Part shown: one piece after another, positions 47,538-57,342 of the stretch
How the letters are laid out: the number at the start of each line of letters is the position of its first letter
How positions within the stretch are numbered: the first letter of the stretch is position 1
Source of the DNA: Talinum fruticosum
Lineage: Eukaryota; Streptophyta; Magnoliopsida; Caryophyllales; Talinaceae
Direction of reading: 5' to 3'
Length of the DNA stretch: 64,000 nt
Assembly (NCBI GenBank): GCA_021018815.1
Contig: JAITYX010000131.1
Location: forward strand, 737,001-801,000
Notes under the pieces: generated by a model
Databases searched by the model: none
The model's input: the letters and a program-made list of their open reading frames with translations, nothing else
Told to the model about the DNA's origin: nothing
Made by a program: the position numbers and the translations under genes

Positions 47538-47910
47538 CACTACTACAAAACTTTAAAATAGCGACGGAAATAGCGACGGAAAACAATCCGTCGCTAGTTA
47601 GCGACGGAATCGACGACGAAACCGACAAAAAAGCCACCTGGATCATACAACGACGAATTTAGCGACGGAGGTTACTTCCGTCGCTATGTTGTAGGCCGCC
47701 GACGGAATATTCCGTCGCTGAATTTATTAGCGACGGAATATTCCGTCGCTGATCCGTCGGCGGGCATTCGTACCGTACAAAATCCCTGAAAGAAAAGAAG
47801 GGAATTAATCTGTACTTATTAGCGACGGAATATGCCGTCGCTATTCCGTCGCTAATGACATTTTTCGTAATTAGCGACGGAACAGCTGACGGACTGTTCC
47901 GTCGCTAATT
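47538..47910 (+). repeat. CACTA-B left subterminal repeats
   Basis: At least fourteen copies of GCGACGG or CCGTCGC lie in both orientations, often as back-to-back pairs such as GCGACGGAATATTCCGTCGC. These are the expected binding sites of the TNPA-like protein. Confidence 0.9.
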
Positions 47911-47954
47911 ACGAATAAATCCGGAACCGGCACCGGCCAGCTTCGGATTTCGCA

Positions 47955-48290
47955 AACCAACGAGAGCGAGAGCGAGACCGAGACCGAGAGCGAGACCGAG
48001 ACCGAGAGCTATTAGCCGCGACACCACCGCCATCAGCCACTACCGCCGGCGACGAGGCACGCCGCCGTCGCCGGTTGCCGCCGCCTCACCGCCGCCGCCG
48101 TTCAGGACCCCGAAGGCCGCAACCCCACCGCTCTCGGCTTCGTTTCGCCCGACCCTCGCACCGCCGCCACCGCCGCCTGGGTGGAGGACGCCGCCGACCA
48201 ACCGCCGCCGCTGCCGGCTCACGCTCGAGGTTCGCCGTCGCAGCCTGTGCCGCCGCCGGTGCCGCCAATACATTGGAGGTATTTTTGTGT
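47955..48290 (+). repeat. CGAGAG/CGAGAC minisatellite and CCG-rich block
   Basis: Bases 47961-48010 repeat CGAGAG and CGAGAC. Then 48020-48270 is a CCGCCG-rich block that opens long frames on both strands by composition alone. It probably corresponds to leader or first-exon DNA of CACTA-B. Confidence 0.7.
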
Positions 48291-48331
48291 TGATTTTTTG
48301 TACATTTATGGTTTTACAAAATTGATATTAA

Positions 48332-48830
48332 AATTGATGAATATATGTAATTTGTGGGAAATTAATGGTGGTTGTGAATGAATTTGAGAAGAAAATTGTG
48401 AAATTGTGTTGTTTAAGGAGTAAATGTTATTGAAGTTTAATTTAGGGTTTTAGAAAATATAACTTGGAATTGACGAATATACGTATGTTAGTGGGAATTA
48501 ATGTTGTTTGTGAATGAATTTGAGAAGAAAAATGTGCAATTGTGTTGTTTGTGGAGTAAATGTTATGGAAGTTAAATTTAGGGTTTTGAATATTGTCACT
48601 TGAAAGTAACGTATATATGTAATTTAGTGGAAATTAATGTTGTTTGTAGATGAATTTGAATAGAAAACTATGCAATTGGGTTCTTTATGGATTAAATGTT
48701 ATTGAAGTTAAATTTAGGGTTTAAAAAATGTATGCTCGAAATTGACGAATATATGTAATTTGGTGGAAATTAATGTTGATTGTGGATGAATTTGAATAGA
48801 CAAATGTGCAATTGTGTAGGATATGTGGGA
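48332..48830 (+). repeat. 136-bp tandem repeat, about 3.7 copies
   Basis: Copies begin at about 48332, 48468, 48605 and 48740, each starting near AATTGACGAATATATGTAAT and containing TTAATGTTGTTTGTGAATG and AAATTTAGGGTTT. The array lies between the GC-rich block and the TNP2 start, probably in an intron or leader of CACTA-B. Confidence 0.85.
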
Positions 48831-49206
48831 CATTATTGTTGAAGTTGACGGAAATGGTGTTTTTGATTTATATATGCGTAATTGTTTGTTGTTTATTTGT
48901 GTGAGGTTCTTGACGCTAATTAGGTATGCTTATAGGTATGATTGCTTTACTCGTATGATTAGTGTAATTATATGTATAGGAGTTCATTTATGCTAATTAG
49001 GTATGATTACTTTAATTATGAAATAAATATTGAAGAGTAAAATATAGAAATTATATAAATCTATGTATATTAAAAAAATTTATAGATGCATAATGGTTAT
49101 ATATAGATTATGTTCGTTATAGAAAATATGTAGTCATATACCATCTCCATGTGTTGGTATTTTTAACTAATAATGTAATAAATTGTTAAATTTCAATCGA
49201 ATATAT

Positions 49207-49744
49207 ATGGACGGGCCTACACATCGTAGATGGATGTATCGTAGGTTATTACCCGGTAGAGTTGGGTATAGACAAGAGTTTTTAGACGGGGTTGAGGAGT
49301 TTGATGCACATGCTAGAAGCCAATCGGAATTTGTGCATAATCAACAATATAGGTGTCCATGTCGCAAATGCGTAAATCGGAAGTATAAGGATCCCGATGA
49401 AGTTAAGTTGCACCTCTATCAATATGGTTTTCTTCCAAACTATTGGTATTGGACTAGTCATGGAGAAATAGATCCTCATTTACATGAGGAGCAAACAATG
49501 GTTTCTAACGTATTCAACGACGACAAGTGGCGCCAATCATATGAACTACGGCGATGTCGAAACAAATATCGACCGTATGAATGATATGGTCACGGATGCT
49601 ATGATCCCAAATCAAAACTCCACAAGTGAGCCTCCAAATACCCATGCCCAAAGTTTCTTTAATATGGTTGAGGCTGCGCAACGACCTTTGTGGGCAGGAA
49701 ATGAAACTCACACCGAGTTGTCTCGCAATCTGTTAGAATGTTGA
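49207..49744 (+). pseudogene. CACTA-B TNP2 N-terminal part (transposase-associated domain)
   Basis: The start is taken at 49207 (MDGPTHRRWMYRRLLPGRVG), matching the MDRSWMYRR start of plant TNP2 proteins. The zinc-binding motif CPCRKCVNRK and HLYQYGFLPNYWYWTSHGE complete the transposase-associated domain (PF13963) to about 49470. A frameshift near 49500-49560 moves the reading to DRMNDMVTDAM and AQSFFNMVEAAQRPLWAG, the normal linker before the catalytic domain. The frame stops at 49742-49744, and what follows is an acidic stretch, so the DDE-type core is absent. Confidence 0.9.
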
Positions 49745-50036
49745 GCATTAAGTCCGACAATATCACCGATACATTTTATTTTAAGTCCGACAACCTGTTA
49801 GAAACTTTGGTTGATAACTCAAGCTCAGCGGAAGAATTAGTTGATGATTTTATTTTATACCGAGAAGATGAGATTGAGGATGTTGGTGAAGAAGAGGAAG
49901 GTGAAGAAGATGAAGAAGGGGAATGGGATGATGACAATATCACCGATGATGAAGAAGAACATACCCTATTCAATGACGCTCGAAGAGGATAGTGAAGAAG
50001 ATGACGATAAGACTGATGATGAGGATGATGAGTAGT
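49738..50036 (+). pseudogene. acidic tail frame of CACTA-B
   Basis: The frame is rich in Asp and Glu (EEGEEDEEGEWDDDNITDDE). It may be the C-terminal tail of TNP2 brought next to the N-terminal part by the internal deletion. A second overlapping frame continues the acidic run to 50036. No domain was recognised. Confidence 0.5.
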
Positions 50037-50284
50037 TGATAATGTGCTTTTGTTGGGTTTGTTTTGTATTGTACAACTTTCATTTATGTTGTCATCGAAT
50101 GAATTCTTGTTAATGTACTCGAAGGTTAAACCATTGAAGCGTACTTTATTCACATGCTTCGATTTATATCTAACGCTCTTACATGTGCATATGTTTACTA
50201 TTGTTTGTATGTTGTTCTATATGAAATCACTTGAACCGTTGGATGTTTACTAATAGTGTGAATTACTTGTTTATGTACAGAAAA

Positions 50285-52170
50285 ATGGAGAGAGGTAGAG
50301 GCGAAGCAAAAGATCAGCTACTCGGGAAGGGTTAGAAACACCTCTACCGATGGGGAAGGTAATGATGTCAGCACTTCTACCCCCTTTCAAAACCCTCGGA
50401 ACCTTCAAACTTCTGCCGGTGGAACACTATCTCCACACTCCCTCACAACCAAACTCCATTGGGGGTCATTTATTCCCAACCCTCCCTTTTTCCAACTCCC
50501 AAATGTCCCACACATGCAAAACCCACTCGGGTGGGCCTTTCTTTCTAAACCCTCCATATTCTCAAGCAACCCCATATGTACTCAAACCCGTTGAGTACAT
50601 ATACATATCAACAATATGGTACAAATAATGTACCACGCATCCACGTTGGTTCCGAACAACGGCCACCACAAATGCCTACAAATGAAGGACCAACCGATAC
50701 CGGAACGAGGATCCTTTGCTTCAATCAAGTAGCGCTAGCAGCTGAGAAAAATCCGAATTGAGCCAGATGGTGAAGGGTGAGTGTGATAATAAATAATAAA
50801 ATAAAATAAGCATATTAGTTATTAGTTGAACTAACAATTTTATATGTTGAATTGATTAGGTTCTACCCCATTGACAAAGTTGTGGGTACGATTTCCCACA
50901 TCTTCCAAAGCAAATACGATGGAGCTTGGCCTACATGGGGTAAAGTCCCTCGATCACAACGTGATCAATGGTTTTCTCGAGTTTAAGGTAATGACACATC
51001 ATTAGTTTTCTCCAGTTCGGATAACACAATCACTTATTGTGCATGTTCGAACATTAAATTTTAATTTCATAACGTATATAAACGATGTTTTTATTTATAT
51101 AGAAATTTTTCACGTGGTCCCCAACCCATGAAGTCCAAATCGAAGAAATTTTGAAAAGAAAGGCAGTGATCGCTTGAAGGACTTCATGCTCAAGGCGAGG
51201 AAAACTAAGAAGAAGCCGAAATGGTTGGGTGACAACTACCGGCGCGAGTTGCTCGAATATTGGGAAACCGCTGAGTTCAAGAAGTTCTCGCGAGCAAGCT
51301 CGAAAAACCGTCATGCTCGATCGGGGGGACTTGGTTCATCACTCCATACGTGTGGCTCAATCCCTATGACGGAGCATAAGCGGCGATTTGTACGTACCCC
51401 TTTCTTATTGATTACGCATGCAACTGTTAACATGTTCATATTGGTGAATTGATTCTCTACTAACTTGTTTTCAATTTTAGATGAAGGAGCTTAAAGGAGT
51501 TCAGCCTCTACCGACCCAACTATTTGCACGCACGCACAAAACAAAAAGGACGAATGGGTGGACAAAAATCCAAGGCCATTTACGTGAGTAACCGTATATA
51601 TGAATTCCGCATAATTTTCTATCTATTGTTTTCGTTAACAACTCGTTATATTTACATGCCTAAAATATTTATATTATATTCAGGAGAAGTTTCAAAAAGA
51701 GTGGGAAGAGTTGCAAAACACTCAACCCACTCAAACTTCCAGATGATGACCCCAACTCTTCCGAGGATCATGTATCCACCCCTTCACAACAAGAGTTGTG
51801 GGTCAAAGCAAATGCGAACAAGAAAGGTCGCATTTATGGATTTGGATCCGAGGCTAGAAACTTGAAACCAACAATGTCCTTCAAATCACCGAAACCTTCT
51901 ACTACAGATGACTCGGAATGGAGAGCAACAAGTGCATAATTTAAATTCCGAGGTACATCACTGGATTGAGCATTGCCGGCTGCTTGACTTACAAAATCGG
52001 CATCCGAAGGCACGAGTCGACGGTTCACTGAGCCAATAGCACGTATGAATGAATTTCTGCAGTCTCAGCAAGCATCCGGATCGCACCGTCGACCACCGTA
52101 ACCACAACAGGAAGAGGAAGAGGAAGAGGAAGAGGAAGAGGAAGAGGAAGAGGATGAGGATGAGGATGAG
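50285..52170 (+). pseudogene. CACTA-B TNPA/Ptta-like gene
   Basis: The second gene of plant CACTA elements encodes a DNA-binding protein acting on subterminal repeats. It starts near 50285 (MERGRGEAK), followed by a Pro/Ser/Thr-rich stretch with stops. The conserved Ptta/En/Spm domain (PF03004) is at about 50860-51560: YDGAWPTWGKVPRSQRDQWF near 50920, then, after an intron-like gap, KKKPKWLGDNYRRELLEYWE and SGGLGSSLHTCGSIPMTEHK at 51205-51375, and LPTQLFARTHKTK near 51520. EKFQKEWEELQN follows at about 51684. Introns with GT/AG borders are likely. A frameshifted C-terminus ends in a GGAAGA repeat (52109-52170). Confidence 0.8.
52109..52170 (+). repeat. GGAAGA/GGATGA hexamer repeat
   Basis: About seven GGAAGA units followed by three GGATGA units at the end of the TNPA-like gene; in one frame they encode a Gly-Arg repeat and in another an acidic tail. 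Confidence 0.85.
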
Positions 52171-52440
52171 TGAATTCAAATGTGAACTTTTGTATATATT
52201 GGTGATCATCACTTTGCGTACTATTTACAAATTTGTTTTAACTATGTTATGGTTGTTGATGATGTTGAATATGTAAGTTGGATTTGTATATCCAACTTTG
52301 ATGAATTATTTGTGGCCGGCATATGTAAATGCCAAATGTAAGTGTCACATATGTCAATGGTGGATTTGTATATCCATTCACAATGTTCCGTACTAGGATA
52401 ACGAATAATTAGGAACTAATATACAAAATTTTTCACGAAC
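52171..52440 (+). other. CACTA-B 3' non-coding stretch
   Basis: AT-rich sequence between the TNPA-like gene and the right subterminal repeats. The phrase GGATTTGTATATCCA occurs twice (52280 and 52361). No further gene. Confidence 0.5.
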
Positions 52441-52851
52441 AACGACGGATCAGCGACGGATGAGCGACGGTCTCTCTCACTTAGCGACGGAACTCAGCGA
52501 CGGAAATGGGGAAATTCCGTCGCTAATACGGCTATCGCGACGGAAATCACCCCATTTCCGTCGCCGACACGGCGACAGAAATGAGGGATTTCCGTCGCCT
52601 TTTTCCGTCGCTAAATCAGCGACGGAATACTTTCCGTCGCTGATTTCAATCGGCTACGGAACTAGAATCCGTCGCTAATCCGTCGCTAATTGGCGACGGA
52701 CTTGAAAATTACCGTCGCTGATATTTAGCGACTCGCTATTCAGCGACGGAATTTTTCCGTCGCTAATTCCGTCGCTAATGGCGAAATTCCATCGCTAATT
52801 GCTACTATTCCGTCGCTATTTTCGTCGTTAATCTGCGATTTTGTAGTAGTG
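52441..52851 (+). repeat. CACTA-B right subterminal repeats
   Basis: More than a dozen GCGACGG/CCGTCGC copies in both orientations, mirroring the left end. Some paired copies are spaced to form perfect palindromes around TTCC/GGAA cores. Confidence 0.9.
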
Positions 52852-54304
52852 AATTCTATTTCTCTTTAGCCAAGCTTAAGGTCCAGCTTGCACATAGCAT
52901 ACCAATTCAATTTTCAAGCAACATTGCAAACCACAAAATAAAATCAAATTCAATACATATTTCAGCTTGTAAATTCATAAAAAAATTAAAAAATTATATC
53001 GGGTCGGTTCGGTTAACCGGCGGTTTAAAATTGTGAACCTGAACCATAACCGGATAACCGGTTAACCGGATATCGGTTAACAAAAATCGGTTCAATTTTA
53101 TCGATTTTTCGGTTCGGTTTATCGGTTCCGATTTTTTTACTCACCTTTACCGTGCGGCCTGCCCATAAACTTTCGGAGACTTGCACGGGTACCCATGTAG
53201 AACCCGCACCGTAGTGCGACGACCTAGTTTCAGCTTTTTCTCGATTTTTATAGGCGATAAAAAGATAATTTTGGCTCTGATTTTGCGGGGCTCGGTTTTA
53301 GGGATTTTAGAGACTTTCTACAGTTCTTACTTAGCCAAAATAAAACCCCATTAGGGGAGATTAGAGTAAAGTTTTGTACAAGATTTTGGATTCAAGCCTT
53401 CAATTTCAATTCAAGCATAATTTTTCTCTTTCTCTCTTCTTCTTAACTTCTAGTTTAATATTTTGATTGTTCAATTTAGTTTTAAGATTCAATTTTTATT
53501 AATCTAGATGTTAATTATAGTTAGATTGATTGCTTGTTTTCATCTTTGAGTTTAATAATCTAGTTTATGTTCTTGTTCAAGTATATTTGTATTAACTTGG
53601 TCTTTAGTGTAGTTTTTATATTTGTTTCATACTTTTATGTTAATTAGTTGTTAAAGATGATTGTTTTGGTTGTGATTAGCTTCCTAATAGCTAATTAATC
53701 TCATTTAGGCTTTAACTCAACTAGTTTATGTTTACTATTTGGGATTGTTTCTCATGCCCACCACGTATTCAGCGAAATGCCTAAAAGGGATTTTCATCTT
53801 GAATTTGGGTGATTGGTCTATCATTGAAAGGTGGAGCCAATTTACTAGCGTGGGTATATAGAATAGTCGGAATTTTGACATGAAAATAACCCAAATCCTA
53901 GCTAGGTCCATAGATTGCTACTCTTGTAGTCTAATTGCGCTAACCCAACGAAAGTAGGTGGTTATAACAATTAGATTGGCTCATGACTCTCAAAACTGTG
54001 GCTTGAGTGGCCTTTGATGGTGCAACCGACCACTTTTAAATGCTTGCATAAACTTGGTTAGGTTTAGCCTTGTCTTGATTAGTTAGTTTATTAAGTGGTA
54101 AAATAAGAACCCGAGCATTCTTTTATTGCTTTCTAGGATTATATTAGTCATCATATCTCTCATCTCTCTTGATTCTCTTAGATAGAAAGTTTAAGATAGC
54201 TTTCGATTTGAAACACAACTCTTTGTGGACATGACCATTACTTGTCGGTTAGGTACAACAACGCCGTCTTGCGGTTACAAATTTAAGCTTAATTCTTCTT
54301 AACA

Positions 54305-54547
54305 ACAATTGTTCTACGTTGAGGACCCGATCAATGATAAGTGGTTTATTGTTCTTCAGGGAAGGGGCACGTTACTAGAGGGGATGGTAAAGATGTGTGT
54401 GAGTTTGTTGAGGAAACCCTACCCTTCTCCTCGGGAATTCCTGTCAAAAATGAGAATGCAAATATTGAAAAATTGTATTTAAGGGTTGACAATCAGGAGG
54501 ACATATATATTGAAGATAAGTCAAAAGGAGGGGAAAAAAGGGTATAA
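54305..54547 (+). pseudogene. CACTA-A TNP2 transposase, C-terminal segment
   Basis: Directly after the retrotransposon the frame reads LFYVEDPINDKWFIVLQG, the C-terminal (A/S)QA.QVFYV.DP.....W.VVL motif of TNP2, continuing VSQARQ from before 42178. It then shifts frame to an EFVEETLPF and Glu/Asp-rich tail that ends at 54545-54547. This pair of fragments dates the retrotransposon as later than CACTA-A. Confidence 0.88.
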
Positions 54548-54803
54548 ACCACGTAATTATATCATCTCGTTAACGACATTATTGTATAATAATTTTGTTG
54601 ATGGATATCCATATTTTTGCTTGTTTCCAAGTAACTTTAGCTTGCTTTTTCAGGTGTTTCGGCATTAACACTTTGTTGTAACAGATCATTGTTCGATGCG
54701 GATGAAAAGGACTAAGTTGTCTAATGGAAGAGGAGAAAACTTTTTCAGGCAAACAACTAATTTATGCCCTTTTTGGTCTTTCTATGTTTGGTTGCAAATC
54801 TAA

Positions 54804-54889
54804 GCTCCCGCTTCTCAACTAGGAATTTTTAAGTATAAATTCAAATCAAGTGATTTATACTACGAAGCTCCTAGTTAAGAAGCGGGAGC
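54804..54889. repeat. 86-bp hairpin downstream of CACTA-A TNP2
   Basis: The 21-base outer arms 54804-54824 and 54869-54889 (GCTCCCGCTTCT... and its complement) differ at one base. Inner 9-base arms AGTATAAAT/ATTTATACT at 54832-54840 and 54853-54861 are perfect. It lies in the non-coding part between TNP2 and the right subterminal zone. Confidence 0.8.
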
Positions 54890-55700
54890 GAGAATAATGA
54901 CCAATGTTGTCCTTTCTAATTTATGATCTTTCTATGTTTGTTACATTTCTTGTGGAAACGTAGTTGCTTAACGTTTTCCTGAGTTTTTATGTTGTCCAGT
55001 CTACGATTGCAAGAACTCCAAGTAATATTAGGACCATAACAAAGGAAATAGAGAATGATGGTGAGATGTCCTGCTTGTGTACTCCTTTTTAAGTATTTTA
55101 TGTTAAAAAGTTCATCTCCTCATCTTGGAATTTTATAGTCTAAATGATTTTAATATTTATGCCAAAAGATTTATCTCTATTCTCCCAAAGTGATGGTTTT
55201 AGTAGATTGAGTTACGTGCTTGTCTTTATGACTATATTACTTGTTTGGAGTTCATGCAGAGGTAGCATGGGATAGTAAATATGATGTATATATGTTGCAC
55301 AGAGCTACCGCTACAATAATTCCAAGCTAGCAAGTATCGTCATAAAGACAATCACATAATTAAATTTACTACAAAAGCATCATTTTGGGTAAATAGAGAT
55401 TTTTCTTTTGGTATAAACATTGAAATCATTTATACCAAAAAGTTTCAATATGAGAAATGAACTTTTTGACATACATAGTGAAAGAGGAGTACTCTTTGTA
55501 TTATATTTCACATAGTAGTGTATTCTTTGCTGGAACTTGTGAAAGATGGAATTGTTGTGGTTGCAAAGTGTGTAAAATTTTTTGTTTGTGAAACAATTGA
55601 GGTTGTTGGTGCTTTTTGTGTAAATTGTTGTGGTTGTACGTATGTACTGTTTGTATGATAATTGTACAAGGAGTATGAAAAAACAAAAAAATTATAAAAA
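54890..55700 (+). other. CACTA-A 3' internal region, no gene recognised
   Basis: AT-rich, with a small inverted repeat CTTTTGGTATAAA/TTTATACCAAAAAG at about 55407-55443. A TNPA-like gene expected here could not be recognised. Confidence 0.45.
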
Positions 55701-56092
55701 TTCAGACCTATTACTACGGTTCTTAAGGAAGAACCGCAGTAATAGGTTTGAATATAACCTATACGGTTCTTAGTTAAAAGTTGTAGTAATAAGTCTTGGC
55801 CTAAAATTTTGGACATAAGCGGGGATTTGGGCCCAAACCTATTACTACGATTTTTAACTAAGAAGTGTAATAATAGGTGAATCTATTACTACAGCTTCTT
55901 TGTACGTAACCGTGGTAACAAGTAATCTATGGCTATGATTGTTCAAATAAACCGTAGTAATAGGTCTTCTTTACTGCAGTTTTTAACCGTAGTAAAAGAT
56001 GTCCATCTACAATTACGGCAACATACATGACGCCGGATAACCGTAGTAAAGGTCGTTAGGAACCATAGTTAAAAGTGGTTCCTATAGTAGTG
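55701..56092 (+). repeat. CACTA-A right subterminal repeats
   Basis: Direct and inverted copies of CCTATTACTACGGTTCTT and AACCGTAGTAATAGGT-like words are frequent. The terminal stretch is TAAAAGTGGTTCCTATAGTAGTG. Confidence 0.8.
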
Positions 56093-56240
56093 TAAATTGG
56101 TGGTAGTTTAGAAAAACAAATCACTCCCAAAGTCCGATGCATGATCGAGTCAACTTTATAGTTTCATATATAAAATACACAAAATACAATTTATTTTAAT
56201 CCAAAACCCCTTATCCAAATTAGAGCAAACTACTTCACTC
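56093..56240 (+). mobile_element. foldback MITE, part right of the CACTA-A insertion
   Basis: TAAATTGGTGGTAGTTTAG and the following 130 bases align to the reverse complement of 37190-37331, with many substitutions. This restores the right arm of the palindrome broken by CACTA-A. Confidence 0.8.
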
Positions 56241-56692
56241 TTTTTATGTGATAGTAATATATCATTCGTTTGATTAAAAAAATATCATTCACTTTAGTAC
56301 AATTTCATCAAATCTTAATAGCATCATTACAAATGTTTTAATAAAAAGGATTTTAAAAATATATGTTTTCCCCTTTTTTGTTATATAGAGTAAAAATGGA
56401 GAAATTTTCAAACAAGAAAAATATAAAGTTTAAATTTATATATATAAAAAAGGGAGTATGCAAGGATTCACAGATAAAAGAAACGTTGGTATTGTAAATT
56501 GAATAATAAATGGATCTTCAATTGATTCAACTATTTATTTAAGTTGAATAATTATAAAATTAACGACAAAGTTAATTATTAAATTTAAAAATTAAGAAAA
56601 ATAAAGACAATCAATATACATATGTCAATTATTCATTTTAAATGTGTACAACTGAACTTCAAAAGAAAAACAAATGAAAATATTAAAAAAAT
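56241..56692. other. AT-rich spacer
   Basis: No gene or element end seen. LINE-A sequence does not resume here, so the foldback MITE either lies at a LINE-A truncation point or the DNA was rearranged. Confidence 0.45.
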
Positions 56693-57319
56693 TGTTTCCG
56701 GAGAAAACCGAGTTGATGATGTGGATGATGATTCGGAGAGAGGAAGGATTTATCGCTTCGGTTCCGAGGACGTGGCACGATCAATCCGAGTCCGAATGAC
56801 GACCGCTTGAACCTGCAAAAGGCGAAGCCCGGGTGGTGGATCCCGGAAACGCCCTCCGACGCTCAAGTTAGAAATGAACTAAGTTTGAATGGATCGAGGA
56901 GATCTTCCTCGATGTGCGTGGGGATTCCTTGGGAGTCGAGAAGTTTTCCAAAGATGGAAGTTCTCGAGGATGAATGTGTGCCGATGAACACCGATGAACA
57001 CCGATGAACGTTATGAACGTAGATGGGAATTGAGAGCTTAGAAGCTTGAGTGATTATCCTTGAATGAGATGTCTTGTCCAAATGAACATAAAAGCATGCC
57101 TTGGAATGTATCAAAGATGAGTATTTATAGGAGGTTTTGAAGGGGTAGAATGGTACTTTACCACGGTTTAGGGAAACCCTAGCCCTAGTGGGCTTTGGGG
57201 CTTTTACCTGGCCCGTTACGGATCGCCTTGGGCCGATTCCACCCCGGTCCAACCGATTAGGCTCGGTCGGCCGCTGACGTGTCGGTTGAGCTGGAACCGC
57301 CCGGAAAATACCCGAATCA
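56693..57319 (-). repeat. 3' LTR of the Tat-type element
   Basis: Minus strand: begins TGATTCGGGTATTTTCCGG after a GTGAGGGGCTAAA purine tract (57320-57332) and ends CGGTTTTCTCCGGAAACA, the kind of end seen in Tat/Retand LTRs. TATTTATAGG at about 57121 lies on the plus strand. The 176-codon frame at 56863-57393 within it is compositional. The second LTR is not in the window, so the boundaries rest on TG/CA ends and the purine tract. Confidence 0.65.
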
Positions 57320-57342
57320 TTTAGCCCCTCACGTTCGCCCGC

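Larger units (their letters stand above)
47538..52851 (+). mobile_element. CACTA-B: non-autonomous En/Spm element, 5314 bp, TSD AAT
   Basis: The left end is CACTACTACAAAACTTTA and the right end (reverse complement) is CACTACTACAAAATCGCAG. AAT flanks it on both sides (47535-47537 and 52852-52854). Dense AGCGACGGA/TCCGTCGCT subterminal repeats fill about 350 bases at each end. It retains the N-terminal transposase-associated domain of TNP2 and a TNPA/Ptta-like second gene, but the catalytic Transposase_21 region between them is deleted. The element can at best move with help. Being innermost, with matching ends, it is the youngest insertion in the nest. Confidence 0.95.
46997..53148. mobile_element. 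GGTTCGGTTAACC-type MITE in LTR2, itself holding CACTA-B
   Basis: The left end is TAGGGGTGAGCACGAG and the right end (reverse complement) is AAAGGTGAGTAAAAAAATCG. Both subterminal zones are rich in TTCGGTT, AACCGG and CCGAACC words in inverted orientation. GTGCGG lies on both sides (46991-46996 and 53152-53157), consistent with an 8-9-bp target duplication with changes. Without CACTA-B it is about 835 bp and non-coding. Ends are accurate to about five bases. It could belong to the Mutator or hAT superfamily. Confidence 0.75.
42178..54304 (+). mobile_element. gag-only LTR retrotransposon (Athila/Tat-like PBS) with nested insertions
   Basis: LTR1 is 42178-43310 and LTR2 is 46741-54304; LTR2 is expanded by an inserted MITE plus CACTA-B. 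Both LTRs begin TGTTC(G/A)ATCCAAATATTA and end CTTCCTAACA or CTTCTTAACA. Flanks are ACAAG (42173-42177) and ACAAT (54305-54309), an imperfect 5-bp duplication. A TTTTTGGCGCCGTGGCTGGG primer-binding site follows LTR1, and a TTTGGGGGTATT tract precedes LTR2. The internal 3.4 kb encodes only a gag-like protein, with no protease, reverse transcriptase or integrase. It is therefore a non-autonomous (TR-GAG/LARD type) element needing a partner. Without the nested insertions it would be about 6.0 kb. Confidence 0.92.
46741..54304 (+). repeat. LTR2 (3' LTR), split by MITE and CACTA-B
   Basis: LTR2 sequence occupies 46741-46996 and about 53158-54304; the pieces align without a gap to LTR1 across the MITE insertion (CACGGCTGTGCGG, then CCTGCCCATAAACTTT). 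Only LTR2 has the segment at 53412-53828 (TTCTCTTTCTCTCTTCTTC onward), which is probably the ancestral state. Confidence 0.9.
37464..56092 (+). mobile_element. CACTA-A: En/Spm-type DNA transposon carrying nested insertions
   Basis: The left end is CACTACTACAAATATGAC and the right end (reverse complement) is CACTACTATAGGAACCAC. TAA target duplications lie at 37461-37463 and 56093-56095. The flanks rejoin as CATCCTTAA plus ATTGGTGG, matching the intact opposite arm of the surrounding foldback MITE, so both ends belong to one insertion. Removing the solo LTR (39129-40477) and the LTR retrotransposon (42178-54304) with their target repeats leaves about 5.1 kb, a size like CACTA-B. It encodes a TNP2-type transposase, now broken by stops and by both insertions. 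The subterminal regions carry TATGACTATGGTTC-like words on the left and ACCGTAGTAATAGG words on the right. The difference between left and right words is unusual and leaves some doubt, but the flank evidence is strong. Confidence 0.82.

Noticed and set aside
48040..48381. Arg/Pro/Gly-rich frames on both strands
   Set aside because: CCG-rich block; all frames stay open because of base composition.
49776..50153. 125-codon Ser-rich minus-strand frame
   Set aside because: Complement of the acidic GAA/GAT-rich frame of CACTA-B; the Ser runs come from the repeat.
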